64,000 nucleotides of DNA from Stomoxys calcitrans (taxonomy: Eukaryota; Arthropoda; Insecta; Diptera; Muscidae), in NCBI RefSeq assembly GCF_963082655.1, contig NC_081555.1, positions 89,478,272-89,542,271 on the forward strand, in the 5' to 3' direction. Positions 22,765 through 32,270 of this stretch are shown here, piece after piece. The translations under genes were made by a program, and so were the position numbers. Positions within the stretch are counted from its first letter, which is position 1. Each line of letters starts with the position of its first letter. The notes beneath the pieces were generated by a model. The model was given only the letters and a program-made list of their open reading frames with translations. It did no database searches and was not told the DNA's origin.

Positions 22765-24034
22765 TTAATAAATATCCAAAGACTGCATAATTCTCCTTCT
22801 TATATTTAAAGCAGTGGCGTCTTCGCTAGTTTCATTGAGGTTCGACATTGCTTCATTGCTAGGAATTTCTGTGCTTTCATTGGGCTCAACTGCGGATTCA
22901 ATTTTGTAATGAATACATATGTTATGCAAAGCAGCACAAACAGAAGTAATTTTTCCAGCCATTTTCGGTTTATAATGCAGTTGCCTCGCTCCTAAAATAC
23001 ATCGAAAACGATTTTTGAGGACACCAATTGTACGCTCCACTACATTTCTAGCTTGTGAATGTATGTAATTAAAGCGGCTTTCTGCAGTTCCGTCTTCCGC
23101 TGACCTGAATGGAGTTATCAAGTAGGGTTCAAGAGGGTAGCCTGCATCTCCTACAAAATATGACAAATTTATGTTGGTTTTCACTATAAAAACAAAATGT
23201 TTAATACCAAGCAGCCATGTATTAGTTTCGCCATTTAAATAGTTGGTCTTTAGAAACTCTTTTAAGTCGCTTGTATTCCACACCAATGAATCGTGAACTG
23301 AGCCGGGATGATTGGGGGATATATATCTGATTCTAAGTTTATGGTCGCAAACCTGTAATGAAATCTTTGAAATAGACTACGACTCTTATTTAAAATAGGA
23401 TTTTGGTTTACCACGGTAGCATTTAAACTATAAAATCCTTTTCGATTATAATATTTAAATCTTTCACCAACTCCTGGAGCCAAAATTTTGATATGCGTTC
23501 CATCTATGCATCCAATAATGCCGGGAAATTTAAACTTTTTATAAAAATAATCCTTTATTTCAAACTTTTCCACTTCCGTCATTCTAACCGATATCCATTT
23601 TGGACAAATTTCACTGTGCATTGCATCAATGCATTCTGTAAAAATTTTGCTTACAGAAGACTGTGAAAGCCCAACATTATAGTCGTTGCCAGCTCCTTTT
23701 TGGTAACTGCCTTCAGCAAGTATGCGCAATGTTACCGCCAACTTCAATTCTTTGGGAACAGCAGACGACTTTATTGGGTCTTGCAATTTACCCGATATGC
23801 TTTCCAAGACGTATTTAAAAGCATCTTTATTCAATCTAAAAAGGCCAATGAAACTTAAGTGCAGATAGGGATTATAAATTTTAACTCATTTCTCAATTTC
23901 AAAACTTACTTTGAATTGGGCATTGCAAATATGTCCGAATTCTGTCTTATTTCCTTACGCAAAGCACTCATATCACATTCTGTATATGCCTCGTCGTCTT
24001 CATCCGAAGAAAAAAAATGTCCCAAACTTAACAT
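22765..24034 (-). CDS. PIF/Harbinger (HARBI1-type) DDE transposase, 365 aa, four exons
   Basis: Exons on the minus strand: 24034-23910, 23853-23412, 23352-23208 and 23150-22765. The introns are 56, 59 and 57 nt, all GT-AG. Splicing restores the family motifs across each joint: NSNFIGLFRLNKDAF (joint 1), LNATVVCDHKLRIR leading to NHPGSVHDS (joint 2) and TWLLGDAGYPL (joint 3). The exons sum to 1098 nt, exactly 366 codons. Catalytic residues: Asp ~159 in GCIDGTH, Asp ~239 in GDAGYPL, Glu ~276 in NVVERTIGVLKNRF. An acidic N-terminus (SSDEDDEAY) precedes a helix-turn-helix-like region (~60-110, LSQSSVSKIF). The enzyme excises and inserts the element at 3-bp targets. Intron 3 is a multiple of 3 and open, so its retention would give a 384-aa form split at the second Asp motif. 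AATAAA on the minus strand lies at 22717-22712. Confidence 0.9.
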
Positions 24035-24265
24035 ATTTGTTTTATTATATTTATTTTATTTTATATTGAGAAAATTTCAATGTTGCCTTTGGCGGACAAT
24101 TATGTAAAAAGTAAACATTGTTTTGACAGTATAGCACATCTTTTACTTTTCAATCTATTACAAAATAACAAGAGTCGAAAAAGTTACATAATACCAAAAA
24201 TAATCGAAATCGACAACGACTTCGACTGCTCTCGATTTTCGTCTTCGACAACCGTAATAAGGCTG

Positions 24266-24840
24266 AATATATTCTTGATCGTCTCGACATTGTGAGTTGA
24301 ACTAGCCATGTCCGTCCGTTTGTCGAAATCGCGATAGCGGTCGCACGCGTAAAGCTAGCCCTTGAAATTTTGCACAGATACTTAGTATTGATGTAGGTCA
24401 TTGGTAATTGCAAATGAGCCATATCGGTTCAGATGTAGACGTAGCTCCCATATAAACCGGTCTCCCGATTTGACTTCTTGAGCCCCTGGAAGTCGCATTT
24501 TTTTCCGATTTGGCTGAAATTTTGCACGTAGTGTTTTGTTATGACTTCCAACAATTGTGCCATGAACGGTCCAAATCGGTCTTTAACCTGTTATAGCTCC
24601 CATATAAACCATTCTCCCGATTTGACTTCTTGAGCCCTTAGAAGCCGCAATTTTTGTCCGATTTGGCTAAAATTTTGCACATAGTGTTCTGTTATGACTT
24701 TCAACAAAGTACGATCCAAATTTGGCAAGAATCTGATATAGCTCCCATAAAACCAATTTCTCGATTTGACTTCTTGAGTCCAATTTGGCTGAAATTTTGC
24801 ATATAGTGTTCTGTTATGACTTTACTTGTTTTTCTTTGCC
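24266..24840 (-). mobile_element. DINE-like element, type 3, part after the Harbinger insertion
   Basis: It continues the interrupted block with TATATTCTTGATCGTCTCG, CATGTCCGTCCG and about three ~150-bp units (TCTCCCGATTTGACTTCTTG, GAAATTTTGCACATAGTG). It ends abruptly at TTACTTGTTTTTC without its terminal repeat. Confidence 0.7.
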
Positions 24841-24930
24841 ATTTGAGGCGTTGTTGCACACACTATTAATTTCTTTTTAAATAAACCCAGAAACAAATGA
24901 TTTTGGTGGCTTGTAAACAGTACATTGGTT
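24840..24930. other. Short shared segment
   Basis: CTTTGCCATTTGAGGCGTTGTTGCA here matches the sequence starting at about 28122 (CCATTTGAGGCGTTGTTGCA), suggesting a dispersed repeat that I cannot name. Confidence 0.4.
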
Positions 24931-24931
24931 G

Positions 24932-25170
24932 GCCACCGTAGCGCAGAGGTTAGCATGTCCGCCTATGACGCTGAACGCCTGGGTTCAAATCCTGGCAGGA
25001 ACATCAGAAAATTATTCAGCAGTGGTTTTCCCCTTCTAATGCTGGCGATATTTGTGAGGTACTTTGCCATGTAAAAACTTCTCCCCATAGAGGTGTCTCT
25101 CTGCGGCACGCCGTTCGGACTCGGCTATAAAATGGAGGTCCCTTATCATTATAGCTTTAATTTTAATTGG
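24932..25170 (+). mobile_element. tRNA-derived SINE, fullest copy
   Basis: The head GCCACCGTAGCGCAGAGGTT holds an RNA polymerase III A-box-like TAGCGCAGAGGTTA. The B-box-like GGTTCAAATCC is at 24982-24992, the spacing expected of a tRNA promoter. The tRNA-unrelated body includes CCTTCTAATGCTGGCGA, CATGTAAAAACTTCTCCCC, GGCACGCCGTTCGGACTCGG and a tail ending GGACAGCACTCA. At least eight further full or partial copies are in the window (10215, 37540, 40545, 43690, 52325, 53280, 57849, 62951, 63613). Confidence 0.88.
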
Positions 25171-25790
25171 ACAGCACTCAAATATTTTAAAGGTTTGGTA
25201 ATTTTTTGGTTTCGTTTTCGTGGCTTAAACACCGTGCTACCGAACTGCTCTTTCCTGTCATAGATTCAAATCCATATGTATGTAGCCCTTTGGTAAATAA
25301 GCAAAAAAATAATATAAGTTCAAATGACATTCAGCAAGGAGTAAAACGTATTTGCACTTTTACACTCATATAACAATATTCTAACAAACACACATGTACG
25401 TATGTATGTATTAGGTTATATATTTATACAAGTGTTTTTTTTTTAACTACCCAACTCTTTGCAAATACTTTGAGAAAGTCTTCTTCAATGCAAATTTTTT
25501 TGTAATATGTATTTTTTTGTTAATAAAGCCTTTTTGGTTGCCACAAAAGAGATGATATATACAATATTTTATTATCCTTTCATATACGCCCACTCTAGGG
25601 GTTGCTTTTGTGGCCATTGTTGTGGGTGGGAATGGAAGGCATTGATGGGTGAGGAACATGAGAAACAAAAAAAGTGTATAAAAGTATATATTCTGATTTT
25701 TTTTTATTATTGAAATAGATGTAGATGATATATCCCAGCACACAATGTGCGTACGGAGAAAATAAGTTGCTTACAGGTTAAGAGATTTCA
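25170..25790. other. AT-rich spacer without gene
   Basis: A T-rich tract lies at 25434-25444 and a GTATGTAT tract near 25396-25410. The open frames on either strand show no domain and overlap each other. Nothing is supported. Confidence 0.55.
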
Positions 25791-27945
25791 AATATTGAAA
25801 TTTTCCCTAAAGACCAAGTTTCCATGAAGTTTTCTCTAAAGACCAAATTTCCGTGAAATTTTCTCTTAAGGCAAAATTTCCGTGAATTTTTCTCTTAAAA
25901 CAAAATTTACATGAAATTTTCTTTAAAGACAAAGTTTTCGTGAAATTTTCTCCTTGAAATTTTCCTGAAATGTTCTCCAAATTTTTCTCCAAAGACAAAA
26001 TTTCCGTGAAATTTTATCTTAAGACAAAGTTTTCTTGAAATGTTCTCTAAAGATAAAATTTTCCTGAAATTTTTCTTCAAGTACAAAATTTCCACGAATT
26101 TTTCTCCAAAGACAAAATTTTTGTGAAAATTTCTCCAAAGACAAAATTTCCGTGAAATTTTTTCCAAAGACAAAATTTTTGTGAAATTTCCTCCAAAGAC
26201 AAAATTAAAAAAAAAAAAAATAACAAATTACAAATTACAAGGTTTCCTTGAAATTTCCCAAATATCTCCAAAGACGAAATGAATATCTCCAAAGACAAAA
26301 TTGTTGTGAAAATTTCTCCAAAGACAAAATTAAAAAAAAAAAATAACAAATTACAAATTACAAGGTTTCCTTGAAATTTCCCAAATATCTCCAAAGACGA
26401 AATAAATATCTCCAAAGACAAAATTGTTGTGAAAATTTCTCCAAAGACAAAATTAAAAAAAAAAAAAATAACAAATTACAAGGTTTCCTTGAAATTTCCC
26501 AAATATCTCCAAAGACGAAATGAATATCTCCAAAGACGAAATTGTTGTGAAATTTCCTCCAAAGACAAAATTAAAAAAAAAAAAAATAACAAATTACAAA
26601 TTACAAGGTTTCCTTGAAATTTCCCAAATATCTCCAAAGACGAAATGAATATCTCCAAAGACAAAATTTTTGTGAAATTTCCTCCAAAGACAAAATTAAA
26701 AAAAAAAAAATAACAAATTACAAATTACAAGGTTTCCTTGAAATTTCCCAAATATCTCCAAAGACGAAATGAATATCTCCAAAGACAAAATTGTTGTGAA
26801 AATTTCTCCAAAGACAAAATTTCCATGAATTTTTTTCCAAAAACAACATTTTTTTTGAAATTTGAAATTTTCTCCAAAGACAAAATTTCCGTGAAATTTT
26901 ATCTTAAGACAAAGTTTCCTTGAAATGTTGTCTAAAGATAAAATTTTCCTGAAATTTTTCTTCAAAGACAAAATTTCCATGAATTTTTCTCCAAAGACAA
27001 TATTTTTGTGAAAATTTCTCCAAAGACAAAATTTTTGTGAAATTTTCTCCAAAGACAAAATTTTTGTGAAATTTTTTCCAAAGACAAAATTTCAATAAAA
27101 TTTTCTCCAAAGGCAACATTTCCATTAAATTTTCCCATAAGGCAAAATTTCCGTGAACTTTTCTTAAAGACAAGGTTTCCTTGAAAATTCCCAAATTCTC
27201 CAAAGACGAAATGAATATCTCCAAAGACAAAATTTTTGTGAAAATTTCTCCAAAATATCCATGAATTTTTCTCCAAAGACAAAATTATTGTGAAATTTTC
27301 TCCAAATACAAAATTTCCATGAAATTTTCTTTTAAGGCAAAATTTTCTGTGAAATTTTCTCTTAGAGCAAAATTTCCGTGAAATTTTCTTCAAAGACAAA
27401 AATTCATAGAAATTTTCTCCAAAGATAAAATTTTTGTGAAATTTTCTCCAAAGACAACATTTCTATGACATTTTATCTTAAGACAAAGTTTCCTTTGGCA
27501 CAACTTCCTCTTAAGGCCAAATTTCCTTGAAATTTTCCTGAAATATTCTCCAAAGACAAAATTTCCGTGGAATTTTACCTTAGGGCAAAGTTTCCTTAAA
27601 ATGTTCTTCTCTAAAGACAAAATTTTCCTGAAATATTCTCCAAAGACAAAATTTCCATGAATTTTTCTCCAAAGACAAAACTTTTGTACAAATTTCTCCA
27701 AAGACAAAATTTCCGTGAAATTTTATCTTAAGACAAAGTTTCCTTAAAATGTTCTCCAAAGACAAAATTTTCCTGAAATATTCTCCAGAGATAAAATTTC
27801 CATGAATTTTTCTCCAAAGACAAAATTTCCATGAATTTTTCTCCAATGACCAAAATTTCCGTAAAATTTCCTCCAACGACAAAATTTTCGTGAAATTTTC
27901 TCTTAAGGCAAAATTTTCTTGAAATTTTCTCTTTTCTCTCCATGG
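25790..27945. repeat. 29-bp AT-rich satellite array (type II)
   Basis: Units contain TTTCTCCAAAGACAAAATTT and CGTGAAATTT. CCAAAGAC marks at 27020 and 27049 show the 29-bp period. All three minus frames stay open for long distances and read rings such as FCLWRKFHKNFVFGE, which are not proteins. The unit resembles, in period and partly in sequence, the type I array at 12335-14440. Confidence 0.85.
26190..26830. repeat. ~122-bp higher-order repeat with poly(A) tracts inside the 29-bp array
   Basis: Five copies of a block contain an A13-15 run, AACAAATTACAAATTACAAG, and several 29-bp units. AAGGTTTCCTTG starts at 26239, 26362, 26480, 26605 and 26729, giving spacings of 118-125 bp. The copies are nearly identical, unlike the surrounding units, so this amplification is recent. 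Confidence 0.85.
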
Positions 27946-28015
27946 ATTTGACTTCTGGAGCTCTTAGAAACCTCAGTTTTTGTACGAATTGGGTGAAATT
28001 TTGAAAGTGAAGTTC
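27946..28015 (-). mobile_element. DINE-like scrap, type 3
   Basis: GATTTGACTTCTGGAGCTCT and GAATTGGGTGAAATTTTG match the 153-bp unit of the type 3 blocks. It is about half a unit between satellite and unique sequence. Confidence 0.55.
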
Positions 28016-28455
28016 ACTCGTGTCCTTCAAGAACCCAATATTCAACCTGAACGAACAAAGCACGCTTTTTTTTGTTCAATATATGTATGTATGCTGCATT
28101 CTTTCACGGGATATTTTATTTTTCTTTAGCCATTTGAGGCGTTGTTGCAGTTTTATGTGTGGACCACCATCATGGCGTTTAACAACGCTACCAGTGTCAT
28201 TACAACGGATTATAATACGATACACAAACATTTTGTTGACTTTCAGGTGTTTAAGTTCGCCAACAATAGCCAATTGCGATTTGTTAGCCAAATACAGGTT
28301 TTTTTCAGGGACGCTACAAAAATAGACCGATAAGGACAGCAAACCACCACATATTTTTTGTCGCTCTTTTGACATTTCTCTTCAGTAAGATTTGTCATTT
28401 TGTGTCGGAAAGATACACGAACCAAAAACGAGTCGAAATTACCGAATATATGAAT
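28016..28455. other. Unassigned sequence interrupting the 29-bp satellite
   Basis: It holds CCATTTGAGGCGTTGTTGCA, shared with 24852. Frames of 99-101 codons on both strands overlap and lack recognisable motifs. No gene is supported. Confidence 0.5.
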
Positions 28456-28930
28456 AATATAAGACAAAATTGTCCAGAAATTTTCTCCTAAGGCAAAATT
28501 TTTTTAATATTTTCTCATAAGGCAAAATTTCCGTGAAATTTTCTCTTAAGACGAAATTTTTTTAAAATTTTCTCTAGAAAAAATTTTCCTAAAATTTTCT
28601 CCACACACAAAATTTCCATAGATTTTTCTCTAAAGACAGATTTTTCATAAAATTTTATCCAAAGACAAAATTTTCGTGAAATTTTTACTTTAAACACAAA
28701 GTTTCCGTTAAAATTTCTCTAGAGACGAAATTTACAATAAAATGGTCTCTAAAGACAACATTTTTCAGATATTTTGTCCAAAGACAAAATTTTCATAAAT
28801 GACAAAATTTTCTTTAAAGACATAATTTCCATGAAATTTTCTCCAAAGACTAAATGTCCCTGAAATGTTCTCTTTAGACCAAATTTCCATGCATTTTTCA
28901 TGGAATTTTCCCTATAATTTTTTTGCTGGG
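28456..28930. repeat. 29-bp satellite, continuation of type II
   Basis: TTTCTCCTAAGGCAAAATTT, TTTCTCTAGAAAAAATTTTCC and similar diverged units are the same family as 25790-27945. Confidence 0.75.
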
Positions 28931-29571
28931 TAATATTTTGTGTACCCCCAGTACTTTGTTCCCATGCAATCCATTTACAACTTTATAAAATTGTTTGTAC
29001 ATATTTGCGTGTGCATGAGTGCTCACTCACGTCTGTATTTAAGAGAATATTTTCATGCTAGGCTTTAAGAATGCAGGCACAAAATGTTATTATGCATAAA
29101 ATGAAAGGAATACTGAAAGAGAAAAATGTTATTACATTTTGAATATAAATAAATAAAATACATACCCCATTGAAGCAGACACACACACACACACAAGCAC
29201 ACACATATACGAACAACTATAGACATTTTTATTCAACAAATTGGATATGGACGATGTGTTAAGGACTTTATTGCATTCGCCAAGGGTTGGACAGAGCCAT
29301 AGCCAGTCCTTAACAGCCAACGAAATCATGAAGGGAAATAGATAAAATTGAAATATATCTACAAAAATCTACTATTTGAAATGGGTTGTTATTAGAATTG
29401 AAAAATTTGGTTGTGCCTAAGGGTTACGGTTCTAACAAAGGATAAGATTCGATTAATCTCAATTTGCATGGGAAAACCTAACAAATGTTTTAAAGATAGT
29501 AGAATATAAGAAAAAAGCAAGCATTAATATAAGAAAAAATTAAGCATTAAGTTCAGCCGGTCGTACTTTGG
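28930..29571. other. Spacer with (AC)n
   Basis: An (AC)n tract lies at about 29178-29210. No coding motif is seen. The end (AAGTTCAGCCGGTCGTACTTTG, from ~29549) is a decayed form of the hairpin that precedes DINE-like left ends. Confidence 0.6.
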
Positions 29572-31444
29572 ATACCCACCACCTCGGAAATATATATATA
29601 ACACATTTCGTAATAATCCGGTGACAAATGCATTATTTATGCCCCATATTGGTCTTTTTGATAGCTATATCCAAATATAGACCGATGTGAACCATTTACG
29701 ACACGCATGTGGAAATGCCTAACATCATTCAATCAGTCAATGTGTAAAATGTCAGCGAAATAGGGGTCAAGACTTAAAATCTAGAGATGGGTCTATATGG
29801 CAGCTATATCCAAATCTGAACCAAAATGAAAAGGGATGTCGAAGGGCCTAACACAACTAACTGTCCCAAATTTCGGCGAAATCGGACAATAAATGTGCCT
29901 TTTACGGCCCCAAGACCTTAAATCGGCGGATCGGTCTATATGGCAGCTAAATACAAATCTAGACCGATCTGGTCCAAATGGAAGAAGGATGTTTTAGAGT
30001 CTAAAACAACTCATTGTTCCAAATTTTGGCAAAATAAGACAATAAATGCCCCTTTTGTAGGACCAAGAGCTTAAATCGAGAGATCGGTCTATATGGCAGC
30101 TATATCCAAATCTGGACCGATCTGGACCAATTTGCAGAAAGATGTCGAGGGGCCTAGCACAATTCACTGTCCCAAATTTCGGCAACATCTGGCAATAAAT
30201 GTGCCTTTTATGGCCCGAAAACCTGAAATCGAGAGATCAGTCTACATGGCAACTATATTCAAACCTAGACCGATCTAGGCCCAATTGAAGAAAGATGTCG
30301 AGTGGCCTAACACAGCTCATTGTCCCAAATTTCGGCGAATACGGACAATAAATACGCCTTTTACGGGCCCAACACCTTAAATCGAGAGATCGGTCTATAT
30401 GGCAGCTATATCCAAATCTAGACCGATCTGGGCCAAATTGAAGACGGATATCGAAGAGCCGAACACAACTCACTGTCCCAAATTTCGACGAAATCGGACA
30501 ATAAATGCGCCTTTTACGGGCCCAAGACCTTAAATCGAGAGATCGGTCTATATGGCAGCTATTTCCAAATCTGGACCGATCTGAGCCAAATTGCAGAAGA
30601 ATAACGAGGGGCCTAACACAACTCACTGTCCCAAATTTCGGCGAAATCGAACAATAAATCCGCTTTTTATGGACCCAAAACCTTAAATCGAAAGATCGGT
30701 CTATATGGCAGCTATATTCAAATCTGGACCCATCTGGGCCAAATTGAAGAAGGATGACGAAGGCTCTAACACAACTCACTATCCCAAATTTCGACGAAAT
30801 CGGACAATAAATGCGCCTTTTGCGGGCCCAAGACCTTAAATCGAGAGATCAGCTGTTTCCAAATCTGGACCGATCTGAGCCAAATTGCAGAAGAATAACG
30901 AGGGGCCTAACACAACTCACTATCCCAAATTTCGGCGACATCGGACAATAAATGCGCCTTTTGTGGAACCAAAACCTTAAATCGAGAGATTGGTCTATAT
31001 GGCAACTCCCTGTCCCGAATTTCAGCAAAATCGGTTAATAAATGTGGCTTTTATAGGCCTAAGACCCTGAATCGACGGATCGGTCTATATGGCATCTATA
31101 TCTAAATCTGAACCGATTGAAGAAGGAAGTTGAGAAGTATGTTAGGCCATAACTCACTGTCCCAAATTTCAGCAAAATCGAATAATAAAGGTAAATCGGC
31201 GGATCGGTCTATATGGGGGCTATATCAAGATATAGTCCGATATAGCCCATCTTCGAACTTAACCTGCCTATAGGCAAAAAAATAATCTTTGCAAGTTTCA
31301 GCTCAATATCTCTATTTTTAAAGACTGTACCATGATTTCAACAGACAGACGGACAGAAGGACGGACATGGCTAGATCGTCTTAGATTTTTACGTCGATCA
31401 AGGAAATGGATTTGGATATACCCCCGTACTTTGGTGGTGGGTAT
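29572..31444 (+). mobile_element. DINE-1/mini-me-like element, type 2, both ends present
   Basis: The left end ATACCCACCACC (29572-29583) and right end GGTGGTGGGTAT (31433-31444) are exact inverses. Inside are about eleven units; CGGTCTATAT marks at 30391, 30544 and 30697 give exactly 153 bp. The GACAGACGGACAGAAGGACG tract (~31341-31365) and CGATCAAGGAAATGG precede the right end. As 153 is 3 x 51, the minus strand keeps a 180-codon frame (30779-30237) made of a 51-residue ring, which I do not regard as a gene. Confidence 0.8.
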
Positions 31445-31720
31445 AAAATTTTAATCCAAAACGGATCCCACCATAAAAGATGCAGCGATGTGCAAGTAAG
31501 TGATTCTCACGACTCACAAAAAATATCACGGCTCACGAAAAAACCACAAATTAGGTGGATAAGGTTGAAGGGCACGGGACTATCAACCTCGGTTTAGCCT
31601 CTTCACTCGGAGACCTTAGGCCAATTGTGTTTACCTTAGAAAAAGTAGAAGAGAAAATGGGGAAAAATGTTATACACATACACCTCAGAACGATACAAGC
31701 CATCAAATACTTACTTACAT
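31445..31720. other. Unassigned sequence
   Basis: An 85-codon plus frame (31555-31812) and a 100-codon minus frame (31853-31551) overlap and extend into RTE 3' sequence. Neither shows a domain. Confidence 0.45.
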
Positions 31721-32135
31721 TAATTGGCTCTGATAGAACATTTGTTCCACTAGCCGAACGTGGAATAGCGTTCCAAGCACCTCCATCTACTGCGCTCATT
31801 TTAAATCTCTGACACCAAGTTTCGAGATGTCTCCCACCACTTGATCTTTCCATGGGGCTTTTGGTCTTCCCGGTTAGCGTGCACCTTCTTCATCCATTCT
31901 GACAACATGACGTAGCAAACGCAGCTGTTGTATTTTGATGCGTGTAACTATGCTGTCGTCAACAGCTCATACAGCTCGTGGTTCATACGACGCCTATATT
32001 CTCCATTAACGCAAACTGGTCCATATATTTTACGAAGAATCTTTCTCTCAAATACTCCAAGTACTGCCTCGTCTGCTTTCACAAGTACCCATGCCTCAGA
32101 ACCATATAACAACACGGGTAGTACAAGACTTCAAA
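31720..32135 (-). mobile_element. RTE-clade LINE 3' fragment
   Basis: The minus strand from 32135 reads VLPVLLYGSEAWVLVKADEA, then FERKILRKIYG and an NHELYE block, the RTE C-terminal region. It continues into the 3' untranslated tail, which ends in the sequence CTAGTGGAACAAATGTTCTA. The same peptides occur intact at 58430-58570. There is a deletion in the HVVRMDEE region near 31880-31890. Confidence 0.85.
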
Positions 32136-32270
32136 TAAGCAGAGAAAAACGAAAATAACACATAAGACAAGAAGAAACAACTCACATGGAGAGAGTATGG
32201 TCCAATTCATCCCTTTCAGAATTCCAGAATAAGCAGAAGACTAAGAGCCTGTAAAAACTTCAGGCTCGGA
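32135..32270. other. Short spacer
   Basis: No recognisable feature apart from an A-rich stretch at 32142-32165 that could be the border of a retroelement. Confidence 0.35.

Larger units (their letters stand above)
21310..24265. mobile_element. Intact PIF/Harbinger DNA transposon
   Basis: A 2956-bp element with perfect 26-bp terminal inverted repeats beginning CAGCCTTATTACGGTTGTCG. The left repeat occupies 21310-21335 and the right repeat 24240-24265. AAT is duplicated at 21307-21309 and 24266-24268; 3-bp target duplications are typical of the superfamily. It carries both expected genes, a Myb/SANT-like protein (plus strand) and a HARBI1-type transposase (minus strand), arranged convergently with about 120 bp between stop codons. 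Both are open after removal of short GT-AG introns. It lies inside a DINE-like block that resumes exactly after it, so insertion is younger than that block. It is apparently autonomous and possibly recently active. Confidence 0.93.

Noticed and set aside
23262..23834. Transposase read as two separate genes from the unspliced frames (23834-23262 and 23286-22765).
   Set aside because: The frames overlap by 25 nt in different phases, and removal of the 59-nt GT-AG intron at 23411-23353 joins them with the expected family motif.
24932..25000. Possible tRNA gene with A and B boxes.
   Set aside because: The sequence after the B box does not close an acceptor stem and instead continues into a body shared by many dispersed copies, so it is a tRNA-derived SINE.
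25807..27882. Series of 60-145-codon minus-strand frames rich in Lys-Phe-Leu-Glu.
   Set aside because: They are readings of the 29-bp AT-rich satellite. Three frames give the same residue ring and they overlap each other.
30237..30779. 180-codon minus frame with Ser-Cys-His-Ile-Asp-Arg-Ser repeats.
   Set aside because: The 153-bp repeat unit is 51 codons long, so a chance open frame persists from unit to unit. Parallel frames at 17876 and 42833 are equally repetitive.
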